DNA of 64,000 bases from Lachnospiraceae bacterium (GTDB lineage Bacteria; Bacillota; Clostridia; Lachnospirales; Lachnospiraceae), in assembly GCA_017468395.1 (NCBI GenBank), contig JAFUIR010000015.1:165967-229966 (forward strand), in the 5' to 3' direction. The notes below the pieces were generated by a model. That model made no database searches. It saw only the letters and a list, made by a program, of their open reading frames with translations, and was not told where the DNA came from. Both the position numbers and the translations under genes were made by a program. Each line of letters opens with the position of its first letter. Position 1 is the first letter of the stretch. Below are positions 44,623-53,546 of this stretch, in pieces.

Positions 44623-45681
44623 TTAAGGGAAGCAGGGAACCAGTTCCAGTCCCATTTCCTCAGGAAGCCCAAAAAGCAGATTCATATTCTGCACTGCCTG
44701 ACCCGCTGCGCCTTTCATAAGATTGTCAATGGCCCCCATCATAATGACTCTTCCGGTGCGTTCATCAATTACAAAGTTTACATCCACATAGTTACTGCCT
44801 TCCACCCACTTAGTTTCGGGACACTCACCTTTATCCAAAAGACGTACAAACTTTTCTTTATCAAAATATTTAGCATATGCCTGACGCACCTGCGCCTCCG
44901 TAGGAAGACTGCCGTCTGCTTTTCTAATTAGTTTTGCATATGCGGTTGCCAAAATACCTCTGTTCATAGGCACCAGATGGGGCGTGAAATTCAAAGTCAC
45001 TTCACAGTTTCCTGCATAACCAAGCTGTTCTTCGATTTCGGGGGTATGTCTGTGATTTGCCACGCCGTATGCCTTCATATTTTCATTTACTTCGCAGAAA
45101 AGGTTGGGCATTTTCGCGCCGCGGCCTGCTCCGGAAGTGCCGGACTTAGCATCCACTATCAAAGTGTCCACATCAATAAGTCCTTCCTTAACTAAAGGAT
45201 AACAGGTCAAAATGGAACAGGTTGTATAACAGCCGGGATTTGCCACCAAACGGGTATCCGCTGTGATTTTGTCTCTGTTTATTTCGCAAAGGCCATAAAC
45301 CGCTTCCTCAATAAACTGTGGAGATTTGTGCTCAATGCCGTACCACTTTTCATAAACCGCTACATCTTTAATGCGATAGTCTGCGCTGAGATCCACCACT
45401 TTTACTTTCTTTAAAATATCCTCTGTCAAAATAGATGCCAGATACCCTTGGGGGGTTGCTGTAAAAATCACATCCACCTGTTCTGCCAATTCCTCTATAT
45501 TGTCGTCGAGACATTCCTCATCAACGATTTGGAACATGTTGCGGTAAACTTCATAATATTTCTTTCCAATATAACTTTTAGAGCCATACCATTTAATTTC
45601 CGCTTCCGGGTGATTAGTCAAAATGCGGACCAGTTCCCCGCCTGCATATCCTGTTGCTCCGATAATACCTACTTTAATCAT
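44623..45681 (-). CDS. argC: N-acetyl-gamma-glutamyl-phosphate reductase
   Basis: 352 aa. NADP fold with KVGIIGATGYAGGELVRIL and the catalytic Cys in VANPGCYTTCS, plus HRHTPEIEEQLG. It reduces N-acetylglutamyl phosphate. Start ATG at 45681 with GAGGAAAG upstream. Monocistronic, divergent from argG. Confidence 0.97.
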   Translation of the reverse strand: MIKVGIIGATGYAGGELVRILTNHPEAEIKWYGSKSYIGKKYYEVYRNMFQIVDEECLDDNIEELAEQVDVIFTATPQGYLASILTEDILKKVKVVDLSADYRIKDVAVYEKWYGIEHKSPQFIEEAVYGLCEINRDKITADTRLVANPGCYTTCSILTCYPLVKEGLIDVDTLIVDAKSGTSGAGRGAKMPNLFCEVNENMKAYGVANHRHTPEIEEQLGYAGNCEVTLNFTPHLVPMNRGILATAYAKLIRKADGSLPTEAQVRQAYAKYFDKEKFVRLLDKGECPETKWVEGSNYVDVNFVIDERTGRVIMMGAIDNLMKGAAGQAVQNMNLLFGLPEEMGLELVPCFP

Positions 45682-45757
45682 TTTTCTTTCCTCGCTTCTA
45701 CGTTTCATCACTGTCTTATGTACTGATTTTCCTGCGCATTCTGCGTCACTTTGAAGA

Positions 45758-45786
45758 AGTATAGCACAGTTTAAATAATTGGACAA
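45758..45786 (-). promoter_or_regulatory. argC promoter
   Basis: -35 TTGTCC (45781-45786), 17 bp, -10 TATACT (45758-45763) on the minus strand. Confidence 0.65.
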
Positions 45787-45827
45787 TACAGCAAACCTTT
45801 TTCTTAATATCCAATGCGCACCCTCTT

Positions 45828-45937
45828 TTTGCATATTTATACATCGTTTTCGCATTTTATGCAATCATTTTATTCATTTATACATCAAATTCATTTTTTT
45901 CCTCTTTTTATTCATTCCCCTATTGCATTTTATACAA
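45828..45937. promoter_or_regulatory. ARG-box array between argC and argG
   Basis: Five ArgR/AhrC-type sites: TTTGCATATTTATACA (45828-45843), CGCATTTTATGCAA (45851-45864), TTATTCATTTATACA (45870-45884), TTTTTATTCATT (45905-45916) and TTGCATTTTATACAA (45923-45937). The last one covers the -35 of argG. The 315-bp space between the two genes otherwise holds only their promoters. Confidence 0.75.
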
Positions 45938-45951
45938 AAAAGTTGTATAGT
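45923..45951 (+). promoter_or_regulatory. argG promoter
   Basis: -35 TTGCAT (45923-45928), 17 bp, -10 TATAGT (45946-45951). An ARG box overlaps it, consistent with direct repression. Confidence 0.75.
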
Positions 45952-45996
45952 GGTCACAGAATGTAAAATTTATTACAATAAATGGAGGCAATTAAT

Positions 45997-47217
45997 ATGA
46001 AAGAAAAAGTTATTTTGGCTTATTCCGGCGGTCTTGACACTACCGCAATCATTCCTTGGTTAAAAGAAAACTTTGACTATGAAGTTGTATGTGTCTGCAT
46101 CGACTGCGGACAGGAAGAGGAATTGGACGGTCTTGACGCACGTGCAAAATTCTGCGGTGCTGAAAAATTATACATCCTGGATGTAGTTGATGAATTCTGT
46201 GAAGAGTACATCGCTCCCTGCGTACAGGCAAATGCTATTTACGAAAACAAATACCTGCTCGGTACATCCATGGCAAGACCTCTGATTGCTAAAAAATTGG
46301 TAGAAATCGCCCGCAAAGAAGGCGCTGTTGCTATCTGCCACGGTGCTACCGGTAAAGGTAACGACCAGATCCGTTTCGAACTGGGTATCAAAGCACTTGC
46401 TCCCGATATCAAAATTATCGCAGCATGGAGAAATGAAAAATGGACCATGGATTCCCGTGAATCCGAAATCGAGTACTGCAAAGCACACGGAATCGACCTT
46501 CCCTTCTCCGCAGACTCCTCTTACAGCCGTGACCGTAACATCTGGCACATCAGCCATGAAGGTCTGGAACTGGAAGACCCTGCAAACGAGCCTAATTATG
46601 AGCACCTGCTTGTACTTGGCACCACACCTGAAAAGGCTCCCGATGAAGGCGAGTATGTAACCATGACTTTCGAAAAAGGTATCCCCACTTCCGTAAACGG
46701 AAAAGCAATGAAATATGCGGATATCGTTCGTGAACTGAACAAACTGGGTGGCAAACACGGCGTAGGTATCATCGACATCGTAGAAAACCGTGTCGTTGGT
46801 ATGAAATCCCGTGGTGTATATGAAACTCCCGGCGGAACCATCCTTATGGAAGCACATCAGCAGTTGGAAGAATTGATTTTGGATCGTGATACATATACTA
46901 TGAAAAAAGAGATGGGCAACCGTCTGGCTGATATTGTATACGAAGGAAAATGGTTCACACCCCTGCGTGAAGCTGTGCAGGCATTCATTGAAAAGACTCA
47001 GGAATGCGTAACCGGTGAAGTAAAATTCAAACTTTACAAAGGAAACATTATTAAAGCAGGTACAACTTCCCCTTACTCTCTGTACAACGAGTCCATCGCT
47101 TCCTTTACAACAGGCGATTTGTATGACCACCACGATGCAGAAGGATTTATTAACCTGTTCGGTCTCTCCTGCAAAGTACGTGCAATGAAAATGCAGGAAG
47201 TAAACGGAAAGAATTAA
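45997..47217 (+). CDS. argG: argininosuccinate synthase
   Basis: 406 aa. The ATP-PPase loop is ILAYSGGLDTTAII, followed by ICHGATGKGNDQIRFE and NPNYEHLL-like segments of the family. It joins citrulline and aspartate. The ATG at 45997 has GGAGG 9-10 nt upstream; an earlier ATG at 45982 overlaps that site. Codon usage is strongly biased (many C-ending codons), as expected for a highly expressed gene. argF and argH are not in the window. Confidence 0.97.
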   Translation: MKEKVILAYSGGLDTTAIIPWLKENFDYEVVCVCIDCGQEEELDGLDARAKFCGAEKLYILDVVDEFCEEYIAPCVQANAIYENKYLLGTSMARPLIAKKLVEIARKEGAVAICHGATGKGNDQIRFELGIKALAPDIKIIAAWRNEKWTMDSRESEIEYCKAHGIDLPFSADSSYSRDRNIWHISHEGLELEDPANEPNYEHLLVLGTTPEKAPDEGEYVTMTFEKGIPTSVNGKAMKYADIVRELNKLGGKHGVGIIDIVENRVVGMKSRGVYETPGGTILMEAHQQLEELILDRDTYTMKKEMGNRLADIVYEGKWFTPLREAVQAFIEKTQECVTGEVKFKLYKGNIIKAGTTSPYSLYNESIASFTTGDLYDHHDAEGFINLFGLSCKVRAMKMQEVNGKN

Positions 47218-47220
47218 AAC

Positions 47221-47517
47221 ATGACAGTTATTTTATTAGTTTGCGCATACTTTTTAGTATTAAATTTGATTGGATTTGCCATTATGGGCATCGACAAACA
47301 TAAAGCAGTGAAGGGAGCCTTCCGGATACCGGAAGCAACTCTCTTCGTTGTTGCGCTTATCGGCGGTAGTATCGGCTCTATCTGTGGCATGTACACCTTC
47401 CGGCACAAAACCCGCAAGTGGTATTTTGTTTACGGAATGCCTGCTATCTTGATTTTGCAGGCTCTACTGCTTTTTCTGTTGTTCTTCTATGCCCCTATTG
47501 AATTTCTGACAATGTAA
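47221..47517 (+). CDS. DUF1294 family membrane protein
   Basis: 98 aa. Three membrane segments and the signature MGIDKHKAVKGAFRIPEATL, GGSIGSICGMYTFRHKTRKWYF. It starts 3 nt after the argG stop, so it is in the argG transcript, without an evident functional link. Function of DUF1294 is unknown. Confidence 0.9.
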   Translation: MTVILLVCAYFLVLNLIGFAIMGIDKHKAVKGAFRIPEATLFVVALIGGSIGSICGMYTFRHKTRKWYFVYGMPAILILQALLLFLLFFYAPIEFLTM

Positions 47518-47561
47518 CTTTTATGGTCTCATATATGGTTTCATAAGACAGAGGTGAACAT

Positions 47562-48281
47562 ATGATGCACGTTGCCATCTGCGATGATAATGTCGCAGAC
47601 AGAAAACAATCTGAACGCCTTTTGCAGCGGGAATCGGACAAACGTCTGGCTGCCAAAGGCAATTTCTACATTGATTCTTACGGAAATGCTGAAAGTCTTC
47701 TTAGCAATCCCATGCGCTATGATGTCTATTTTGTAGATATGTGCAAAGGTTCCGTCACCGGTATTGACATCCTGAATTCCTTATTGGAACAGGGCATCAA
47801 CTCACCGGTGGTTTTGTGCTGCTCGGACATCAATTATCGAAAAATGAATATTTCTGAAGAAAATCTGAAGCGTGTCATCTTCATGGATAAACCCATCCAA
47901 ACATCAGAACTCGCCTCTATCATTGATAAGGCTCAGGAAATCACCAATACTGCCGAGCCCTTTATCGAACTTCGGGAAGAGGCGAAAACCCATTATGTCA
48001 AAGAGGCGGATATTCTCTATTGCATCGAAAAGGGACATCACGTTCTTATTACCTTTACAAATGGTCAAACCTTATCCGTGTGCACCTCCGCCTACAATCT
48101 CTGCTCCCAATGGGACGAAATTCACGAAACATTTTTTATGCCTTCCGGCAAGGTAATTGTCAACGGCAGACACATCAAAAAAACCGCCTTTCACAGAATT
48201 ACCATGAAAGACGGTCGCTCCTTTTTTGCCGCCGGACGCTTTATGCGCTACGCAAAATATTTAAAAGAAAAATACCAATAA
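47562..48281 (+). CDS. LytTR family response regulator
   Basis: 239 aa. REC domain (CDDN acidic pair, phospho-acceptor Asp in VYFVDMCKGS, Lys in FMDKPI) and a LytTR DNA-binding domain (~140-235, with HYVKEADILYCIEKGHHVLI and FHRITMKDGRSFFAAGRFMRYAKYL). No sensor kinase is next to it; orphan. GAGGTG is the ribosome site. Confidence 0.9.
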   Translation: MMHVAICDDNVADRKQSERLLQRESDKRLAAKGNFYIDSYGNAESLLSNPMRYDVYFVDMCKGSVTGIDILNSLLEQGINSPVVLCCSDINYRKMNISEENLKRVIFMDKPIQTSELASIIDKAQEITNTAEPFIELREEAKTHYVKEADILYCIEKGHHVLITFTNGQTLSVCTSAYNLCSQWDEIHETFFMPSGKVIVNGRHIKKTAFHRITMKDGRSFFAAGRFMRYAKYLKEKYQ

Positions 48282-48303
48282 TATTTTATTCTACCATTAC
48301 AAT

Positions 48304-49140
48304 TTATACCGCAACAATCACACCGCCGTCATTGGCGTACAAACCGCTGAGACCATCCATTTCTGTTATCACAATGGCTTTGCAATTAGTCTTTTGCTCT
48401 AACATTTTTTTCACAGTCTCTGCACGTTCCGGACAATTACACTGGGAAATGTAAATCACTTTCTTTTCCCCGTCTACCAATTCTGCCGCAATCATATCCG
48501 TCATTTTTACAAGGGCTTTTTTATTACCAATGCACTGTCCACGCTGAATAATTACTCCCTTTTCTGCACCCATAACCGGTTTAATATTGAGAGTAGATGC
48601 CACAAGGGCTTTTACGCCTGTCAGTCTGCCGTTTTTGCGCAAAGTCTCCAAATTATCAAGGACAAAATAAGTATTCATTTCGTCTCTGAATTTTGTAATC
48701 GTCTCCACGATTTCTTCAAAGGCCATTCCGCTTTCCGCCAGTTCCATGAGTTTCAGCGCAATCTGGGTTTCCCCGCAACTTGCAGATTCCGAATCCACCA
48801 CATGAATATTCTTTGCGCCGAAATTCTCAAGATACATGGTCTTTCCCACCTCTGCGCTCTGATAACAACCACTTAAGTTTCCCGAAATAGTTACCACATA
48901 AATATCATCCGCATCACAATTATATGCATTCATAAATCTTTCGGGTGATGGACAGGAAGACTTAGGACAAGTGGGACAAGCCGCAATCTTTGCCAAAAAC
49001 TCCTTCATATCCAGACTTCCGTCATCTGTCATGTGTTCCGTTCCCACTTCCAACCCAAAAGGTATTACTTCAAATCTGGAATCTCCCTGATATTCTTTCG
49101 GAAATTCACAAGAACTGTCTACAACAATTTTATAACTCAT
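48304..49140 (-). CDS. DegV family protein (fatty-acid binding)
   Basis: 278 aa. KIVVDSSCEFPKEYQ at the start, TISGNLSGCYQSAEVG near 95 and NLETLRKNGRLTGVKALVAS near 165 are DegV signatures. DegV/FakB-type proteins bind a fatty acid and present it to a kinase for phospholipid synthesis; no FakA is in the window. GGGAGATTGAT precedes the start. Confidence 0.93.
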   Translation of the reverse strand: MSYKIVVDSSCEFPKEYQGDSRFEVIPFGLEVGTEHMTDDGSLDMKEFLAKIAACPTCPKSSCPSPERFMNAYNCDADDIYVVTISGNLSGCYQSAEVGKTMYLENFGAKNIHVVDSESASCGETQIALKLMELAESGMAFEEIVETITKFRDEMNTYFVLDNLETLRKNGRLTGVKALVASTLNIKPVMGAEKGVIIQRGQCIGNKKALVKMTDMIAAELVDGEKKVIYISQCNCPERAETVKKMLEQKTNCKAIVITEMDGLSGLYANDGGVIVAV

Positions 49141-49237
49141 ATCAATCTCCCAATGTGTATTTTCAAAAACTATTGAATGTAGTTTTTATAACCACTTAAT
49201 ATGGTATCATATAAGAGTGTGTCTGTAAAGGAATTAT

Positions 49238-49265
49238 TTGACTTTTCCTTTAAATATAATATACT
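49238..49265 (+). promoter_or_regulatory. promoter of the DUF5721 gene
   Basis: -35 TTGACT (49238-49243), 16 bp, -10 TATACT (49260-49265), 36 nt before the ATG. Confidence 0.55.
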
Positions 49266-49301
49266 GGTGGTAACCGGTTTTTGATACAAGAGAGGTAGTT
49301 T

Positions 49302-49805
49302 ATGCTTGCAATACAAATCACATCCATGAAACAATTTATGAACCAATTTCTGGCTTCCGACACCTTTGACCTATTTCTTTTGGAAGAGGCTGTTATTGTG
49401 GGAGCCTGTACCTATCAGATAGATGGAACTTCCCGCAAGGAATTTTACGGGGACGAAGACAGTTCTGCCTATGCTACCGGTCCCTATGATTTTGTGACAT
49501 GGAAATCTATGCGTCCTCTGATCTTTGATTTGATTAAAGGCAAACATACTCCCCTTTCTTTCAAATTCGTTCTGCATCTTATGCCTAAGCATGTGGCCTC
49601 TATTTTATCCGCCGGAAGCGGCAGTGTGACACCGGAACAGGTCAAAGCCTTTGTTTTAAACATCCGCTATGACGGCAATAAAATAATATTAACCACCGGC
49701 ACTGCGTTTCATACTTTTTTGATGGACAAAGAGCCGGATGCACTTTGGGACAATGCCCTTTTAAAATTTCTAAACAAAAAAGAAATAGCCTGCGAGATTA
49801 TGTGA
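49302..49805 (+). CDS. DUF5721 family protein
   Basis: 167 aa. FMNQFLASDTFDLFLLEEAVI at the start and FVTWKSMRPLIFDLIKGKHTPLSFKFVLHLM near 65-95 resemble DUF5721 proteins of Clostridia, whose function is unknown. AGAGGTAG precedes the ATG. The terminator stem overlaps its stop codon. Confidence 0.75.
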   Translation: MLAIQITSMKQFMNQFLASDTFDLFLLEEAVIVGACTYQIDGTSRKEFYGDEDSSAYATGPYDFVTWKSMRPLIFDLIKGKHTPLSFKFVLHLMPKHVASILSAGSGSVTPEQVKAFVLNIRYDGNKIILTTGTAFHTFLMDKEPDALWDNALLKFLNKKEIACEIM

Positions 49806-49846
49806 TAATGATAATGTCACATGCCCTCACAGGCTTTTATTTATTT
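49787..49846. terminator. bidirectional terminator between the DUF5721 and SpoVAE genes
   Basis: Nested stems AGCCTG/CAGGCT (49787-49792/49830-49835) and ATGTGA/TCACAT (about 49800-49805/49817-49822). T-rich on the plus side after 49835 and also T-rich after the stem on the minus strand. Confidence 0.7.
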
Positions 49847-50197
49847 TTTCATTTTGGGGTTAAAAACAAAGCCTGCAAGCAGACCGAAAATCAGCGCTGC
49901 GCTGCTGCCTACCGCGCCGGCCTTAAATCCCCCTTGAAACAGCCCGATAAGCCCTTCCTGATCCACAGCCTCTTTTACCCCTTTCATAAGCAGATTTCCA
50001 AATCCCAGCAATGGTACAGTGGCTCCTGCTCCCGCATATTCCGAAAACGGCTCATACCATCCAAAGAAACTGATAACCGCCCCGAGTACCACCAAAGTCA
50101 CCATAACGCGTCCCGGCATCATTTTGGTTTTTTCCATTAAAAGTTGAGACAGGGCGCAGATGGCTCCGCCCACCCAAAAGGCATTTATATAATCCAT
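49841..50197 (-). CDS. spoVAE: stage V sporulation protein AE (SpoVAE-type)
   Basis: 118 aa, typical SpoVAEb size. Four membrane segments. AFWVGGAICALSQLLMEKTKMMPGRVMV and PLLGFGNLLMKGVKEAVDQEG are highly characteristic. It is part of the SpoVA complex that moves dipicolinic acid into the spore. The ATG at 50197 (GGAAGGGAG upstream) is used. It is separated from spoVAD by four unrelated genes. Confidence 0.92.
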   Translation of the reverse strand: MDYINAFWVGGAICALSQLLMEKTKMMPGRVMVTLVVLGAVISFFGWYEPFSEYAGAGATVPLLGFGNLLMKGVKEAVDQEGLIGLFQGGFKAGAVGSSAALIFGLLAGFVFNPKMKK

Positions 50198-50215
50198 TTT
50201 TTCTCCCTTCCGCAT

Positions 50216-50246
50216 AAAAATAGCAGGTATTTCTACCTGCTATTTT
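50216..50246 (-). terminator. intrinsic terminator of the EamA gene
   Basis: AAATAGCAGGTA (50218-50229) pairs with TACCTGCTATTT (50234-50245); a T-run follows on the minus strand. It lies between the EamA and spoVAE genes. Confidence 0.75.
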
Positions 50247-50263
50247 CCCCAAACTTTGTATTT

Positions 50264-51187
50264 TTATGAATCTTTTTTCCGTAAAACAATCTTTCCCCAC
50301 GGTATCTGCACAAGCAGTACCGCTGCAAATACCAGAACACATCCCCAAATCTGCTTTCCTGTCAGTGTCTGGTCTGCTTTCAAAAGACCGATTTTAAAGG
50401 CTATCCACCCCGCAACCGTAGCAACCACCGACTCCAGACTCAAAATCAGCGCCGCAATAGTGGGATTAACATCCTTTTGCCCCACAATTTGAAGCGTATA
50501 CGCCACGCCGCAGGACATGACGCCTGCATAAAGCAGTGCCCCTGCTCCGGGCAGAATATGTCCGATGGTGGGTTTCTCAAAAATAAACGCCGCCAAAGTG
50601 CACACGATACCGCAAACCGCAAACTGGATGCAGGACACAATCACCCCATCCGAGCGCTCCGAGTAATGATCCACCACCATGATATGTGCCGCAAAAATCA
50701 CCGCACATATAAATACTAAAATATCACCGGTTCCAAGACGGAAGTCTTCTGTCACGCACAAAAGATACATGCCCACCGCCGCCATCAGGGCGCTAAACCA
50801 TATAACAGCCCCCACCTTTCTTTTAAAGAAAATTCCCGCAAGGGGCACAAAAATAATGTACAGCGTAGTAATAAAACCTGCTTTTCCCACAGTGGTATAC
50901 ACCAGTCCGTACTGTTGGAAAGTACTTGCCGCCGTCAGCAGCAAACCGCACCAGATACCCGCCCGCAGCGTATACTTCCAGTCCACCTCTTTTAACTTCT
51001 TGGCACCGGTCGCACACACAACGCCCAGATAAACCAGCAGTGACAAGGTTCCGATAATACTGCGTATACCGTTAAAAGTAAAAGGACCCATAAACTCCAT
51101 GCCCTTGCTCTGGGAAACAAAAGCCATTCCCCAAATGCAGGCAGTCAGAAAGAGCAGGAAACTGTTTCTGGTGGTCTTCTTTTGCAT
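50264..51187 (-). CDS. EamA/DMT family transporter
   Basis: 307 aa, ten membrane segments, two EamA repeats (~8-140 and ~150-295). AFVSQSKGMEFMGPFTFNGIRS and the late SLESVVATVAGWIAF are family-like. A metabolite exporter or drug/amino-acid transporter; substrate unknown. The ATG overlaps the upstream kinase stop as TGATG, so it is translationally coupled to it. Confidence 0.92.
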   Translation of the reverse strand: MQKKTTRNSFLLFLTACIWGMAFVSQSKGMEFMGPFTFNGIRSIIGTLSLLVYLGVVCATGAKKLKEVDWKYTLRAGIWCGLLLTAASTFQQYGLVYTTVGKAGFITTLYIIFVPLAGIFFKRKVGAVIWFSALMAAVGMYLLCVTEDFRLGTGDILVFICAVIFAAHIMVVDHYSERSDGVIVSCIQFAVCGIVCTLAAFIFEKPTIGHILPGAGALLYAGVMSCGVAYTLQIVGQKDVNPTIAALILSLESVVATVAGWIAFKIGLLKADQTLTGKQIWGCVLVFAAVLLVQIPWGKIVLRKKDS

Positions 51188-51681
51188 CAGGAACACACCT
51201 CCACAATTTCCGCCACAATTTCACGCAGCATTTTTCCTTCGCAGGCCACCGTATAGTGGGCATATTCCTCATAAAGAGGCACACGTTCTGCAAATAAATC
51301 TTCCAATGACTGACCGGGTCTTAAAGTCACTCCTCTGGCATTTAAATTCCCCAGACGCTCCTCCACCTCCTGCAAAGGAAGTTGCAAGTAAACCACTTTG
51401 GCAGTGCTGCGCAGATGCTCCATAGCCTTTTTTCCGTATATTGCGCTGCCTCCGGTTGCAATGACACTCTTGTCAGTTTCAATTCCGGCATTCACGTCAT
51501 TTTCGATTTCCCAGAATCCTTCTACGCCATTTTCCTCAATTAATTCATGTAACAACTTACCATACTTTTCCTGTATGACAAGGTCCGAATCCACAAAACG
51601 GTAGCCCAAGCGCTTGGCAAGTACAACTCCTACCGTACTTTTGCCGGCACCGGGCATTCCGATTAAAACAATATTACTCAT
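51187..51681 (-). CDS. shikimate-kinase-like P-loop kinase
   Basis: 164 aa. Walker A GMPGAGKSTVG and the shikimate kinase fold (FVDSDLVIQE, LRPGQSLEDLFAERVPLYEEYA). The usual FRxxE motif reads FWEIE, so the Arg that binds shikimate in AroK is Trp here, and the conserved GGG reads GGS (IATGGSAIYG). Both changes may mean a different substrate. Coupled to an EamA transporter. A genuine AroK cannot be excluded. Confidence 0.8.
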   Translation of the reverse strand: MSNIVLIGMPGAGKSTVGVVLAKRLGYRFVDSDLVIQEKYGKLLHELIEENGVEGFWEIENDVNAGIETDKSVIATGGSAIYGKKAMEHLRSTAKVVYLQLPLQEVEERLGNLNARGVTLRPGQSLEDLFAERVPLYEEYAHYTVACEGKMLREIVAEIVEVCS

Positions 51682-51727
51682 TTCCTACTCCAAGTTATCC
51701 TTTATCTAAAGTACATTAGCCAAGCTA

Positions 51728-52102
51728 CTAACCCAGGTACGCAATAACCTCTACTTCACACAGCACGTTTTTGGGCAAAGTTTTTACCGCTACACAGCTT
51801 CTTGCAGGTTTCTCGGTAAAATACTGTGCATAGACCTCGTTAAAAGCCGCAAAATCTGCCATATCAGCCAAAAAGCAACCGGTCTTTACCACATGGGCAT
51901 AATCGGTTCCTGCCGCCTCCAAAAGTCCGCCGATGTTTTTCATTACAAGTTCTGCCTGTTCCTTAATATCTGCGCCCTCAATTTCACCGGTTGCAGGATT
52001 AATGGGAATCTGACCTGATGCAAACAAAAAATCTCCTGCCACGATGCCCTGTGAATAAGGTCCGATTGCTGCCGGTGCCTTGTCTGTTGCTATTTTTTTC
52101 AT
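51728..52102 (-). CDS. ridA: RidA family 2-iminobutanoate/2-iminopropanoate deaminase
   Basis: 124 aa. DKAPAAIGPYSQGI at the start, FASGQIPINPATGE and the catalytic Arg segment PARSCVAVKTLPKNVLCEVEVIA. It hydrolyses reactive enamines/imines from PLP enzymes. The ribosome site is GGAGGATAAG. Its own unit or in the operon with spoVAD and the kinase-like gene. Confidence 0.95.
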   Translation of the reverse strand: MKKIATDKAPAAIGPYSQGIVAGDFLFASGQIPINPATGEIEGADIKEQAELVMKNIGGLLEAAGTDYAHVVKTGCFLADMADFAAFNEVYAQYFTEKPARSCVAVKTLPKNVLCEVEVIAYLG

Positions 52103-52152
52103 CCTTACTTATCCTCCTAAATTCAAATGCAGAACACACTGCATCTATTCTC

Positions 52153-52383
52153 TTACTCATCAAATTCCGCTGTCACATAAAATCCCCGGTCATTTTCCAC
52201 GATTCCTGTCACAACCCCTTCCCTTGCCATCATCCGCTCCCTAAAAGGAACGTTTCCAGACATAGCCAGTGAAGGATCAATGGTGTAGTAGTAGTTGCTG
52301 GGCAAAACACCCTCTGTCACAGTTACTTTTTGCCCCACCTGTAACAGTCCCTGTCTTTCCATTTTAAATTCCATGGTTCGCAT
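52153..52383 (-). CDS. small conserved-looking protein, unknown
   Basis: 76 aa. A small beta-rich protein (QVGQKVTVTEGVLPSNYYYT, REGVVTGIVENDRGFYVTAEF), which resembles a nucleic-acid- or ligand-binding barrel but is not recognised. AAGGTGG precedes the ATG. It lies between spoVAD and ridA. Confidence 0.65.
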   Translation of the reverse strand: MRTMEFKMERQGLLQVGQKVTVTEGVLPSNYYYTIDPSLAMSGNVPFRERMMAREGVVTGIVENDRGFYVTAEFDE

Positions 52384-52457
52384 AAGTATCGCCCACCTTT
52401 CTTTCGTTCTTTATTGTACTAAAAACCTTTACGCCTTGCAAGCCCGGAAACTTGAAC

Positions 52458-53477
52458 TTACTTCGGAGAAACCAGCACCAGACCGTGGGCAATTCCCGGA
52501 ACACTCTGCCCTTCATTGTAACTGGTTTTACTCAGCAGCGCTCCCGTAGGCACAAAAAGCACCTTCTTCCAGTTGCCCTCCTCCAGTTGCTTCAAAACGT
52601 AAGCAGATAAGGTCACAGCGCTACAACCACAGCCGCTTCCCCCTGCATGGGTATCCTGACTGTCTGCATCATAAATTTCTATACCGCAGTCCATATGCTG
52701 GGCAGAAATATCATACCCTTTATCCCGAAGCAAATCCAATAACACCCGTTGTCCAACGGTTCCCAAGTCGCCGGTAATAATTTTGTCATAGTCCTCCGGC
52801 ACGCTGCCAAAGTCCTCAAAGTGCTGTGCAATGGTGGACGCCGCTGCAGGAGCCATACAAGGTCCCATATTCATGGAATCCTTTAAGCCATAGTCCACAA
52901 TTTTTCCCGTAGTAATGCCCACAATCTCCGCTCTTGTCTTTTCCTCTTTATATTTACCAAGGACAAAAGCACCGCTTCCCGTCACTGTCCATGTGGCAGA
53001 CAAAGGTCTTTGGTTTCCGTATCCTAAGGGAAAACGGAACTCCTTTTCCGCACTGGCAAAATGACTGGATGTGACACATACCACATTATCCGCAAATCCT
53101 CCCACTATAGCCAAAGAGCCCAGACTGATGGACTCGCCGCAGGTGGAACATGCCCCATATACGCCAAACATGGGAATTTCATAATTCATAAGTCCAAAGG
53201 AACTGGCAATGGATTGACCAAGTAAGTCACCTGCAAAAATATAGCGCATTTCCTCCGCTCTGCGCCCTGCTTTTCCAAGAGCCATGTGTACCGCGTCCTT
53301 TTGCAGGCTACTCTCCGCTTCTTCCCATGACTGGGCGCCGAACATATCGTCTTCTCCTACCATATCAAAGAGAAGGCCCAAAGGACCTTCTCCCTCTTTT
53401 GTACCTACTATTGATGCACTGCCGTTAATATAAACCGGCTTTTCAAATTGAACACTCTGTTTTCCAAGCTGACTCAT
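52458..53477 (-). CDS. spoVAD: stage V sporulation protein AD
   Basis: 339 aa, thiolase-fold. FEKPVYINGSASIVGTKEGEG, FAGDLLGQSIASSFGLM, GVYGACSTCGESISLGSLAI and HAGGSGCGCSAVTLSAYVL are SpoVAD signatures. It binds dipicolinic acid for its uptake into the developing spore. spoVAC is not adjacent and spoVAE is 2.3 kb away with other genes between. Confidence 0.96.
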   Translation of the reverse strand: MSQLGKQSVQFEKPVYINGSASIVGTKEGEGPLGLLFDMVGEDDMFGAQSWEEAESSLQKDAVHMALGKAGRRAEEMRYIFAGDLLGQSIASSFGLMNYEIPMFGVYGACSTCGESISLGSLAIVGGFADNVVCVTSSHFASAEKEFRFPLGYGNQRPLSATWTVTGSGAFVLGKYKEEKTRAEIVGITTGKIVDYGLKDSMNMGPCMAPAAASTIAQHFEDFGSVPEDYDKIITGDLGTVGQRVLLDLLRDKGYDISAQHMDCGIEIYDADSQDTHAGGSGCGCSAVTLSAYVLKQLEEGNWKKVLFVPTGALLSKTSYNEGQSVPGIAHGLVLVSPK

Positions 53478-53546
53478 GATTTACTACTCGCTTTCTTTTT
53501 TGCAAATAGTATTCATTGATTTTGCCCGAAATATACAAAACATCCG

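Noticed and set aside
44623-45864. Longer argC frame starting at 45864
   Set aside because: The extra 61 residues read through the -10 of the argC promoter and have no ribosome site; the ATG at 45681 does.
46168-47133. Long minus-strand frame antisense to argG
   Set aside because: It is the complement of a codon-biased gene; no start signal, and the product resembles nothing.
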